This document shows, one piece after another, positions 9,101-15,800 of a DNA stretch of 22,067 nt. The first letter of the stretch is position 1, and each line of letters opens with the position of its first letter. The stretch lies in NCBI GenBank assembly GCA_008931825.1, contig QXVZ01027236.1, forward strand, positions 1 through 22,067. Reading direction: 5' to 3'. The notes beneath the pieces are model-generated. The model made no database searches, was not told the origin of the DNA, and saw nothing but the letters and a program-made list of their open reading frames with translations. This stretch comes from Phallusia fumigata (taxonomy: Eukaryota; Chordata; Ascidiacea; Phlebobranchia; Ascidiidae). Position numbers and translations under genes: made by a program.

Positions 9101-10865
9101 CTGATTCACACCAGATGCGTTTAACGGGTTGCGGTACGGTTTTTTGATCTTCGGCACTTACACCAGCTGGGACCAAAGTCTATCTATCAAACATAAAACA
9201 CTTTGGCCGTGTCTGATCGATAAACTTTGGTCGCGGCTGGTGTAAGTGCCCCGCTGCTTGCCGCGAGATCAAAAGACCGTACCGCAAGCCGTTAAACGCA
9301 TCTGGTGTGAATCAGCCTTAAAAACGACCGTATTCCCGGAAGTTTAAAACTTGTTTTGGGTGAGCGTTTAAGGCCGCTTGTGGGGTCAAAACAGTCTGGG
9401 TTCTTGTGGGAAAGACGTTTTCATCCATCTTACTAAAATCAGATTCACCAAGTCCTCGGTGTTTAACGTTTTGTATTCAAATTTTCCAAATGTGCAACGG
9501 TACAAGCGTATTCAGATGCCCTGAACCCCTAAGCAAACACCCACTCGTCGAAGACACATATTACAAGCCACAAAAAATGTCTAACACTTAAGCGAATGCG
9601 GCCAGACCCTAATTTAAGTTCACTGGTAACGTAGCAGGCCCACTACGAACTCCAGAGGGGCAATGGTGCGATCCACGAGCGCTGAAAATATGTTGGATGA
9701 TCGGCCGTCTGGTTCGCGATACGCGCGCAGCCACGCCCCTCTCACACCGAACAGCCAATCAGTGAAGAGATGGAACAGCATGCGAAACGACCAGTCGAGG
9801 TTGACGCATCCCCGGTCTGACGCGCCCACGCTTAACTTGCATGCAGCTTAATGCGCTCGAAAATATAAACAGCATGTAATTCTAGTAAATGCTAAACGCC
9901 ATTGTAAAAGCTACATAGACATTTGGATGCTTCGAAGGCATGATGTGTAATAATGACGGCACTAACTCTGGACCAACATGAAATAAAATGGATACAGGCC
10001 GAAGTCCTGACTATGCCGAAGTTTTTTGTTACTTTTAACGAAAATTAATTTGTAATTCCCATTCTCCACTAACCTTGGTACTGTGTACCGTTACGGTCTT
10101 ATACAGGATATCATACAGTACTACTGGTGAATATTTTAATGAATTATTACAATACCAAATTATATGTACTGTAGTTATGGTTAAATCTACATTTATGAGG
10201 TTTAGTTCTAATGTATTTTATGAAAATGTTATAAGCATTATTCATTTCTGCATTAAAGTTATTAAACTTAAAACAAAACCGGAAAAAGTGACAAAACTAT
10301 ATTTACTAATGCGTTTAAACCAGCCAACCGCCTGTAGAGTGACATTTTATATGTTCAATGTTTGCCTTTATGGAACAAATAAAATGCTAGGATTTATTTG
10401 GGATCATAACGTTATAGTGTACGTGCAAATTCTTAGTAATATAAAAAACATCGGGCTGCGGTAAACTTTAAAACAATTATTGTGGGTCCCTTTTTATTAA
10501 CTAGGTTACAAGTAGACTTATACACAACTACTACTTGTATAAGCCCTTCAACTCCTGATAGGTTTGCTAGCTATTAAAAATGGCTATTAAAAAGTGAAAC
10601 GATTGCCCAACGACGTTTTTAGACGTGCCAATATTTTTAAAAAATAATTCTTACTGTTTGAAATTTTTTAACAAAGTGCTCATGGTGGTCGCAGTTCCAG
10701 TCCAGTGCGTCGCGCCCCTCCAGCAAGACCAAGTGGGGGTCGCATGCCCCCTGGCCCCCCATCATCGATGGCCCCATCCCTGCCCCCACCGATGATGCCG
10801 ACAGCAGCGGCGCCGCCTATTCCCAACCGCCCAGGATCGGTCCGTGCACCACCTTCAATTCCAAG
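23..10865 (+). CDS. DNM: dynamin, classical (partial, middle domain to PRD), copy 1
   Basis: Large membrane-remodelling GTPase that assembles on the necks of budding vesicles; only the part after the GTPase domain lies in the window. Spliced exons, all in compatible phase, are 23-109, 387-457 or 1451-1521, 2281-2335, 4821-4934, 5267-5397, 6208-6301, 7122-7295, 7442-7498, 7856-7966, 8787-8905 and 10677-10865. They give the end of the stalk ([27 protein letters not shown]), a PH domain (VIRKGWLT to RAGVYPER), the GTPase effector domain ([20 protein letters not shown] to [15 protein letters not shown]) and a proline-rich tail ([20 protein letters not shown]). Order and sequence follow vertebrate dynamins 1-3 closely; a PH domain plus PRD excludes the dynamin-1-like and Mx families. 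The tail is open: the last exon ends in phase 2 and its partner is not seen before the N at 10953. The 5' half lies upstream of the window. Confidence 0.95.
387..457 (+). CDS. DNM: dynamin alternative middle-domain exon a
   Basis: 71-nt exon: acceptor TCTCAG at 381-386, strong donor GTAAGT at 458. It encodes [20 protein letters not shown] followed by GFA plus two bases of an Asn codon finished by the T at 2281. It aligns with the vertebrate segment ending [16 protein letters not shown] homologous exon of identical length and phase lies at 1451-1521. Vertebrate dynamin genes have a mutually exclusive exon pair (10a/10b) at this place in the stalk. Confidence 0.9.
458..1450 (+). other. intron between the alternative dynamin exons
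   Basis: No coding potential recognised on either strand. The stretch 1046-1200 (GCAGCTTATTTATGCATTAT onward, then CAGCTAGTAGGTATGGTCAT) resembles 18271-18380, so it contains a copy of a dispersed repeat. Regulatory sites for exon choice are likely here, but none can be named. Confidence 0.6.
1451..1521 (+). CDS. DNM: dynamin alternative middle-domain exon b
   Basis: 71-nt exon: acceptor GCTCCTAG ending 1450, donor GTAAAG at 1522. It encodes [20 protein letters not shown] then GFA plus two bases of Asn. The second half is almost the same as exon a; the first half differs. Using both exons would add 71 nt and break the frame, so only one can be used per mRNA. Confidence 0.9.
2281..2335 (+). 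CDS. DNM: dynamin exon: linker before PH domain
   Basis: 55 nt after ATGGCAG: the first T completes Asn, then [18 protein letters not shown], ending in phase 0 at donor GTCAGT (2336). It matches the basic linker that in vertebrates ends in GNQ just before the PH domain (optional DEIL/GEIL, then VIRKGWLT). Confidence 0.9.
3019..3021 (+). CDS. candidate 3-nt dynamin microexon (Glu)
   Basis: A GAG triplet sits between a good acceptor (T-rich tract ending TTAAACAG) and a strong donor GTAAGC. Insertion would keep phase 0 between GNQ and VIRKGW. Seen only as splice-site geometry; no proof it is spliced. Confidence 0.2.
4097..4102 (+). CDS. candidate 6-nt dynamin microexon (Asp-Met)
   Basis: GACATG lies between an acceptor (ATTTTATTGTGACCAG) and a strong donor GTAAGC, in the intron where vertebrate dynamins insert the optional DEIL/GEIL residues. 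It would add Asp-Met in frame. Inferred from splice signals and position only. Confidence 0.25.
4821..4934 (+). CDS. DNM: dynamin exon: PH domain, N-terminal half
   Basis: 38 codons from [20 protein letters not shown] to LQWYKDDE, acceptor GAATGCAG, donor GTCTGT. It covers the first PH strands; the LSFIRGG stretch corresponds to variable loop 1, which in vertebrate dynamin (NNIGIMKGG) inserts into the phosphoinositide membrane, and it keeps hydrophobic F and I. Confidence 0.95.
5267..5397 (+). CDS. DNM: dynamin exon: PH domain, middle
   Basis: 131 nt after CTTGTAG encoding [20 protein letters not shown] then [20 protein letters not shown] and KDY plus CG of an Arg codon; donor GTAGGC at 5398. 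Closely matches vertebrate [20 protein letters not shown] and NVYKDYR. Confidence 0.95.
5398..6207 (+). other. intron; from 5493 duplicated at 18382
   Basis: Begins with unique sequence; from 5493 (ATAAGGCAATCTTGTTTAAT) it matches 18382 onward. The stretch 5493-5662 is open in one frame and looks weakly coding, but it differs from the second copy at many amino-acid-changing positions, so I leave it as intron. Confidence 0.6.
6208..6301 (+). CDS. DNM: dynamin exon: PH domain C-terminal helix, copy 1
   Basis: 94 nt after TTTTTCCGCAG. The A completes Arg, then [20 protein letters not shown] and [11 protein letters not shown], ending in phase 0. The donor GAG|GTTCGA at 6302 is weak, but the same site is kept in the second copy (19213) and the next exon joins in frame. 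Confidence 0.93.
6302..7121 (+). other. intron, copy 1 (PH to GED)
   Basis: No gene recognised. Nearly colinear with 19213-20033. By hand I count roughly 25 substitutions or small indels over 6402-7121, which gives a feel for the divergence between the copies. Confidence 0.6.
7122..7295 (+). CDS. DNM: dynamin exon: Ser-rich linker and first GED helix, copy 1
   Basis: 58 codons after CTATGTGTAG: a [16 protein letters not shown] linker, then [20 protein letters not shown] and [22 protein letters not shown] of the GTPase effector domain, the assembly/stalk helix. Donor GTAAGA. The GED helix is nearly identical to vertebrate dynamins; the serine linker is variable in the family. Confidence 0.95.
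7442..7498 (+). CDS. DNM: dynamin exon: GED middle, copy 1
   Basis: 19 codons, [19 protein letters not shown], between TTTCTTTAG and GTAAGT, phase 0 on both sides. Corresponds to vertebrate TKEFIFSELLANLYSCGDQ. Confidence 0.93.
7856..7966 (+). CDS. DNM: dynamin exon: GED C-terminal helix, copy 1
   Basis: 37 codons: [20 protein letters not shown] then [17 protein letters not shown]; acceptor CATTCGCAG, donor GTAGAA. Matches the vertebrate [20 protein letters not shown] helix ending the GED. Confidence 0.95.
8118..8754 (+). mobile_element. hAT-like miniature element (copy 1, interrupted)
   Basis: Terminal inverted repeats CAGGGGTGTGCAA (8118-8130) and TTGCACGCCCCTG (8742-8754; reverse complement CAGGGGCGTGCAA). 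The CAGGGG ends and GGGCCGCAC-type subterminal sequence are typical of hAT-derived MITEs. Flanks CTTTACAG and TTTTAAAC are a poor match for an 8-bp target duplication, so the insertion is old. No transposase reading frame. A second element sits inside it at 8328-8586. The same element without that insertion is at 21549-21915. Confidence 0.75.
8328..8586 (+). mobile_element. small inverted-repeat element nested in the hAT-like element
   Basis: 259 bp present here and absent from the matching place in copy 2 (about 21763). Ends ATAGGCATCGATT and AATCGACGCCTAT are inverted repeats matching at 12 of 13 positions. Reading the outer TA as a target duplication would make it Tc1/mariner-like, but the empty site is not clean enough to prove this. 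Internal GTGGGGTGGC / GGTGGCCGCCACCCC motifs; no protein. Confidence 0.65.
8787..8905 (+). CDS. DNM: dynamin exon: start of proline-rich domain, copy 1
   Basis: 119 nt after TTGGTATAG encoding [20 protein letters not shown] then [19 protein letters not shown] plus AG; donor [14 protein letters not shown] matches the vertebrate PMPPPVDDSW at the GED-PRD border, the start of the SH3-binding tail. Confidence 0.92.
8906..10676 (+). other. large intron within the dynamin PRD
   Basis: Contains the foldback element at 9098-9318 and a GC-richer island at about 9600-9860 with many CpG and short open frames on both strands but no recognisable protein. The reading frame at 10075-10464 is compositionally AT-rich, lacks an ATG at its start and has no recognised domain. 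Second-copy sequence for this intron lies outside the window. Confidence 0.6.
9098..9318 (+). mobile_element. foldback MITE, Harbinger-like TAA target site
   Basis: About 221 bp and almost wholly palindromic: the left end AGGCTGATTCACACCAGATG and right end CATCTGGTGTGAATCAGCCT are perfect inverted repeats, and similarity continues past 50 bp (CGGTACGG, GATC) to inner arms (CACTTACACCAGC / GCTGGTGTAAGTG). TAA flanks both ends (9095-9097, 9319-9321), as expected for PIF/Harbinger TWA target duplications. No coding capacity. Confidence 0.75.
10677..10865 (+). CDS. DNM: dynamin exon: proline-rich domain
   Basis: 189 nt after TTTTTTAACAAAG. T completes Ser after the 8787 exon, then [40 protein letters not shown] and so on to [12 protein letters not shown] plus AG; donor GTAGGA at 10866. 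It has several class I/II SH3-ligand-like PxxP and RxxP cores ([26 protein letters not shown]). It is strikingly GC-rich against the flanks. Reading through the donor stops at once (TAG at 10867-10869), so either a further exon follows or retention ends the protein at IPR. Confidence 0.85.
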
Positions 10866-10952
10866 GTAGGAAATAATTTGTGACATTTGTTCAGTAATCT
10901 TCCGATACTCGATACTCGGTCAAATATTAAAAGCGAAGCTTGGTGCTTGCCA

Positions 10953-10953
10953 N
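10953..10953. other. single N, probable contig join
   Basis: Ambiguous base. Sequence left and right cannot be assumed contiguous; the dynamin 3' end may be lost here. Confidence 0.6.
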
Positions 10954-10974
10954 TATACATCGGGAGTTAATTTG

Positions 10975-11073
10975 AAAACCCCTTAAAAAATTTATAACCA
11001 CCCTTCGAATCCGTCTGTATTTTTAAAACCCCTTAAAAATTTAGAACTTACTCTCCGAATTCGTCAGTTGTTA
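10975..11073 (+). repeat. two imperfect 50-bp tandem units
   Basis: Both units begin AAAACCCCTTAAAAA and share the order TTTA, AACC/AACT, CCGAAT, CGTC. Period 50, about two copies. Confidence 0.6.
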
Positions 11074-11173
11074 TAAGTTTTGTAAAAAATTGAGGTATCA
11101 ATAGTATTTTTGGAAAAAAGTCTAAATCCAAGCATTTTCACCCTCTTTGATCTGTAGTTAAATCGCTGTTCTC

Positions 11174-11302
11174 ACTTGTATATAATAGCTATCACATTTG
11201 TTTCGCCACTTACATATGTGTAGTGCACGCAACTATCNACTTGTATATAATAGCTATCACATTTGTTTCGCCACTTACATATGTGTAGCGCACGCAACTA
11301 TC
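11174..11302 (+). repeat. 64-bp direct repeat around an N
   Basis: 11174-11237 and 11239-11302 are the same 64 bases apart from one T/C difference (TAGTGCAC versus TAGCGCAC), separated only by N at 11238. It looks like overlapping contig ends that were not merged. Confidence 0.85.
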
Positions 11303-12114
11303 CTTTGTGTTTCAATTGTTGTCGAATATATGAACGTTCCCTGATTTGCAATTGTCGCTTTGTTGTGATTCTTAGCCCAAACGCACGCGATCACCAACCG
11401 AAATTGCTGTGCGCTTTCTGCCCCTATATGTTGTCCTAAATACGAGTTTTCTCCAACTCGAAAGCTACAATACAACATGTCAAAGTTCGAATGTGTTCTT
11501 TTGTTAGCAAATCACATTTTTGTTAAAGTAAGAAACGCCAGTGTGCTAGTCAAAAAGTAGCGAAGGCTAGACCAAGTCATCATGTAACCTTGCAGGCTAG
11601 TAGTTAAATAAGCTATGTAAGTTGGACAATTCCGCAGCATGATATGCGTTGGATGTGCGTACAGGTAAGTATTCCTACGTTACACTAAACAGGACAGTGT
11701 CTGTGTTGGGTAATACACGAGGTTGTATACATTGTGTAGGGTGAAATTGTAACCCTTTTTACTGATGCGAAATCTGCTTTAACTCGTGTTACTCCTATGA
11801 TCAATTTACTCTGCCAATATTAATGCTCTCTGCAGATCGACCGACAATGTCCGTTGTGTGGCGCAAGTGGTTTTGTTTTTATTTTTGTTGAGCGTGGCCG
11901 TAAAATGAGTTTTGATGACGTGACTTTCGCCGCTCAACATGCAGTTAACATATGTCTCGCAGTTTCCAGGAACTAACTTGACAGCTGGTTGTAGCTTGTA
12001 GGTTAACATATAGCAGTTAAGCTTTTATTAAAGTATGTTGGTTCTGTCCGCGAATGAATGTTTTTTTCGCATATCACTGGACTTAAAGTTTTTGAAGTTT
12101 TTATTTTTTTTTCA

Positions 12115-12115
12115 G
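12115..12115 (+). promoter_or_regulatory. possible splice acceptor upstream of COA3
   Basis: TTTTTATTTTTTTTTCAG ends here, 169 nt before the COA3 ATG. It could be a trans- or cis-splice acceptor for the COA3 5' UTR. A weaker candidate, AACGATTTAG, ends at 12241. Confidence 0.3.
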
Positions 12116-12284
12116 TTATAAACTAAAGTTAGTAATATTGCTATGTTTAGCATACCATTTAGTTTTATTGGAAAAAGTTAGATTTGTTTTTTAAAACTCT
12201 TGATGCTAACCTGATATTAAAACTTTTTTAAAACGATTTAGATACTTACATATTTATGTCAGATCTGTGATAAATTTTTTGACA

Positions 12285-12566
12285 ATGTCGGCTCCAACAC
12301 CACAAAGTGTGGATCCTGAACATCCACGAATGCGCCGTGTCGATGTGACAAGAGATAATTTGTCTCCACAACAGCGCAAGTTCATTGAAACGTACAACAA
12401 GCAACAGTACAACATATTCAACAAGAAACATGGTTCAAGAAAGATCTTTATGGCAATTGGAATTACTGGATTTATTGCTTCTGTTTATGGATACACAATT
12501 TACCAAATGTCAAAAGACAATTTGATCGATGAACTTGAAACTGAAGTACAAAAACATGAAAAATAG
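12285..12566 (+). CDS. COA3: COA3/CCDC56, cytochrome c oxidase assembly factor 3
   Basis: Single-exon, 93-residue protein of the mitochondrial inner membrane. In animals COA3 (MITRAC12) binds newly made COX1 and helps early complex IV assembly. Family signature: RRVDVTRDNLSPQQ before the membrane segment (vertebrate RIDPTREKLTPEQ), a single transmembrane helix at about residues 54-72 (FMAIGITGFIASVYGYTIYQ) including the YGYT motif, then the acidic tail NLIDELETEVQKHEK (vertebrate FLDELEDEA). Topology should be N-terminus in the matrix. Length is close to human COA3 (106). The ATG at 12285 is chosen because an earlier in-frame GTG at 12267 only adds an unconserved leader. It lies directly upstream of QSOX with 158 nt from stop to the QSOX acceptor and no AATAAA seen in between, suggesting a shared transcript. 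Confidence 0.92.
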   Translation: MSAPTPQSVDPEHPRMRRVDVTRDNLSPQQRKFIETYNKQQYNIFNKKHGSRKIFMAIGITGFIASVYGYTIYQMSKDNLIDELETEVQKHEK

Positions 12567-12723
12567 ACTATTCTTAACATGATCTCATCAATGCTTTACA
12601 GTTTCGCTAATGTTGCAAAATGACTTGTTTCCTTCAATTAATCAATTGTGTAGTTTGCAACCGTGCCCAGCAATTTCTTGTAACACTTTGGTATTGTTGT
12701 GATTTTTTACTTTTTTTTGTTCA

Positions 12724-12724
12724 G
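12724..12724 (+). promoter_or_regulatory. splice acceptor just upstream of QSOX ATG (likely trans-splice site)
   Basis: GATTTTTTACTTTTTTTTGT followed by TCAG ends here, 13 nt before the QSOX start codon and 158 nt after the COA3 stop. There is no room for an upstream cis exon apart from COA3. In ascidians, downstream operon genes receive a spliced leader at exactly such sites. Family knowledge plus inference. Confidence 0.6.
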
Positions 12725-12737
12725 ATTGAGTTGCGGT

Positions 12738-12886
12738 ATGATTGTTAGAAGTTGTCTGTTGCTAATTATAGTGTACTGTATTCAATGTGTCAGAACTAAT
12801 GGATCAGTTGAAAAAGGACTTTACGATGACAAGGATAATGTAACTGTATTCAATGGTGACAGTTTGTTAAATACCTTATCCACCAG
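12738..12886 (+). CDS. QSOX: QSOX exon 1: signal peptide and mature N-terminus
   Basis: [20 protein letters not shown] begins a hydrophobic signal peptide; the mature start has [20 protein letters not shown], matching the family GLY...D.....L at the start of the first thioredoxin domain. Ends in phase 2 at donor CACCAG|GTTTGT. Confidence 0.88.
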
Positions 12887-15800
12887 GTTTGTCATGAGTG
12901 TTTGGTATCAATTTTGCATGTAACTAATAGTACCTCTGAGATATCTTTAAACTAATATATTTGTATTGAAACGCACTAATAATAATATTGAAGGTCTAAT
13001 TTTGGTTTTGAAGTAAATAGACTATGTAGTTTAATCTATTGACAAGAGTATTTTACATTTTTTTACCATTTTTTTCTACAGTCAAACTCTGTGGTTAGTT
13101 GAGTATTATTCATCATGGTGTGGACATTGTCAAGAATTTGCACCAATTTTTAAGGCACTAGCCAAAGATGTAGCAGGTATGTTGTTTCAGTTGTTTGCTA
13201 ACTTATGAGCATATTATGACATGGTGTATCATTTCAACCTTTTTGTTCATCAAAAAGTTTTGTTTGACCAGGGACATGCTTGATACAAACTTGGTGCTTA
13301 ACTGAGGAAGCACAGTTTTGACAAGGCATAATTGTGTGTACTGCAGAGAACCTTTGATACTCTGTTTATACTGGCATGTTTATAATGTTGCATAAATTTA
13401 ATATAAAGTCTGACATAACAGTATTTCAGCAAATTTTTTTTAAGGTATTGCAGAAGATTAGAAAATTTTTAAAAAGCTAATTTTCTGTAAAAATTTGCAA
13501 ACCTTGCAGACAATTTCCATTTTTCACCTAATTACCATGCGCCCATTTTCCAGAATGGCATATGTTGCTTAAAGTGGGTGTTATCAACTGCCCAAACACG
13601 ATGAATGTTCAGATATGTCGGAATATGTCAATTCTTGACTATCCCACTCTGCGGGTAATGTTTGCATGCCACAGTTATATGAAAGCCAAGTTGCCTGGTT
13701 GCAAATCATGCATGCATTTCTTATGACACAAATTGCGTTCAATTTGCCTTGAGCTTTTTAAAATGCATGTGGTTGTCCTAATTTTTAAATCCTTACATGT
13801 ATGCATATATATTGATGTGTAAACTTATAATTGTTACCTTGCAATTCAGGATGGAGTTGGTTGTTTCGCATTGGAGCAATTAACTGTGGCGACACTGCCC
13901 CTAGTGGTGACGAGAACTTTTTAACATGTCACAGACATCCCTTTTGGGTTTTTGATTATCCAGAGTTCCGGGTACATTAGCACTTGGTGGTTTTTGTAGT
14001 AAAATTATGGAAGTTGTGCTGAATTAGCACTGGGTTTTAGAAGTTGACCACTCTGAAAACCACTTAGTATTGATGAAATAGCAATCTAAACCTAAAAGAA
14101 GTTGATGAAAAATAAATTCATCTCTATACAGCACTTTGTTAATCTGCATGCTATAAAATTTTGGTTGGTAAAATTTTGCATGAATCAAAATATCCCTTTT
14201 TTGTGATATTTTGTTTTAGATTTTTTTTTGGATTATTTTATAAAGTTTAGTTGATGTAATGATATTGTTGATTAGTTTTCTGCAATTGTAACTTNGGAAC
14301 AATTCAAAACATTCAAGTGTAAGAGAAAATTTATGTGTACATATCCCTTAATATACAATTTATTTTAGCATGTATTTATGACCATCTTTTGTATTTACAC
14401 TAGGGATGTTCAAAGTAGAATATCGAATCTGACCAGATTCAAATCTAAATTTTCCGTTTATATTGGGCAATTGGAACCGATATTATTTTGTCAAAAACAG
14501 TCTGTAAATGAGCGTGCGCAATTCTGCCTTTTGTGGGAATGCGGGTGACATTAACAGACGCAACAGCACCGACACAGCACCATTTCCTTGTTAAATGCTA
14601 AGCGGCCCGAGTTCAACGTGACAGTTAAAAATAACCCTACACGGTCGCGACGAGTAACGGGACCATGCAACGATTTTTTGCAGCATCATTAAAGATTTAA
14701 ATGTGTCGTTGAATGTGCAACTTGATTTAGTTGTGCATTTGTGGTGAAAAATAAGAGTTGCCTAACTGGCTTAGGCTTTTCGATTACAAACGTTTGTTTA
14801 CAACCTTTACACGTAACTGTAACTACTGCACGTCTGACATTGTTCAGACGTTTAAAGGAAAATTGCCTTCCACTTACAGAAGATGTAATAGAAGAAACTG
14901 GGTACCGTTTAAACATTTAATAAACAGTCCTTTGTTGTTGTTTTGTTACATACGATTTTGTGTGTCATTCTGCCAAAATTAACATAAGATTTGACTTCGA
15001 TATTCTAGATTCAAAATAGCTATTCTAGAATAGCCAGCTATTCTAATTTGAACATCCCTAATTGACACACAGGGTCACAAAATAAAAACAAATTTTATTA
15101 ATTCGCTAGCAGATTAGTTAGCCAATATAAAATAGTTGTTTGGAATTAAGAATATTCAATTAAAGTTTTCTATTAATTTTGTGAGATTGCCGAAGTAAAT
15201 ATTCATTGTAATAAGAGGAAAGGATAAATGTGGAAAACATCATTTAGGAGGCATAGTGTGCATTAAAAATTTTTTTTTTTCATTTAATATTTTTTACAGT
15301 GCATTTTAGTTTTGTGTTTTAGTCTGTTTGCTTTTTATAATTGGCTCTTTTGTTTGTAGGAAACTGAAAACTCGACACTTTTTCACATATGAGTTGACCA
15401 GACTGCCGGGAGTTGGAGAACCCATCGCAAGATTTAGTTCACCTTTTTCACAAAACCTGTCAGATTCCTACAATAATGTTAATCAAGTCACAGTTGACTA
15501 CAGGGATGTTAAAAGGCAAAGAGATGTTTTAGTTTTTGATAAAAATGTTTCTTGATTTAACTTGTACTGCTAAAGTCTTGCCAAGTAGCCTACTTATCCA
15601 ACAAAATTTAAAAGTATTCATGTTAATTGTATGTTTAATTTCAAAATTTGTTTTCAGGGACGTAGTATACCTTGCCGACATTGAGTCAGCTATCAGATAT
15701 TCTCTTACAATGGAAGTAGCTGCAGTTAAAGTGCTGGAGGGAAAAAAACTTGAAGGTTTGAAAACCTTTATATCTGCATTTGTGAAGGTAAGTACTTGGG

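Larger units (their letters stand above)
10866..12240 (+). other. gap-containing region with no recognised gene
   Basis: Holds N positions 10953 and 11238 and two short repeats. The dynamin terminal exon should follow the donor at 10866, but nothing PRD-like or ITISDP-like is visible; it may lie in the gap. Downstream, a very strong pyrimidine tract and TTTTTTTTTCAG end at 12115, a possible acceptor for the 5' end of COA3. Confidence 0.55.
13972..15359 (+). other. QSOX intron with assembly gap and hAT-like element
   Basis: Contains the N at 14295 and the 660-bp element at 14401-15060. The roughly 130 residues expected here in the family (end of first thioredoxin domain and the whole second one) are not found on either strand, so those exons are probably in the gap. 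Confidence 0.65.

Noticed and set aside
9620..9851. Overlapping open frames on both strands in the GC-rich island
   Set aside because: High GC lowers stop frequency; no recognised protein and no splice or start support.
10075..10464. 129-codon open frame on + strand
   Set aside because: Lies within a dynamin intron, does not begin with ATG, is AT-rich with no domain or motif I recognise and no splice or start context.
10680..10886. Gly-rich open frame on - strand
   Set aside because: Antisense shadow of the proline-rich exon (Pro codons read as Gly on the other strand).
14689..14982. Overlapping open frames on both strands
   Set aside because: Inside the hAT-like element; no transposase motif (no DDE or hAT dimerisation features).
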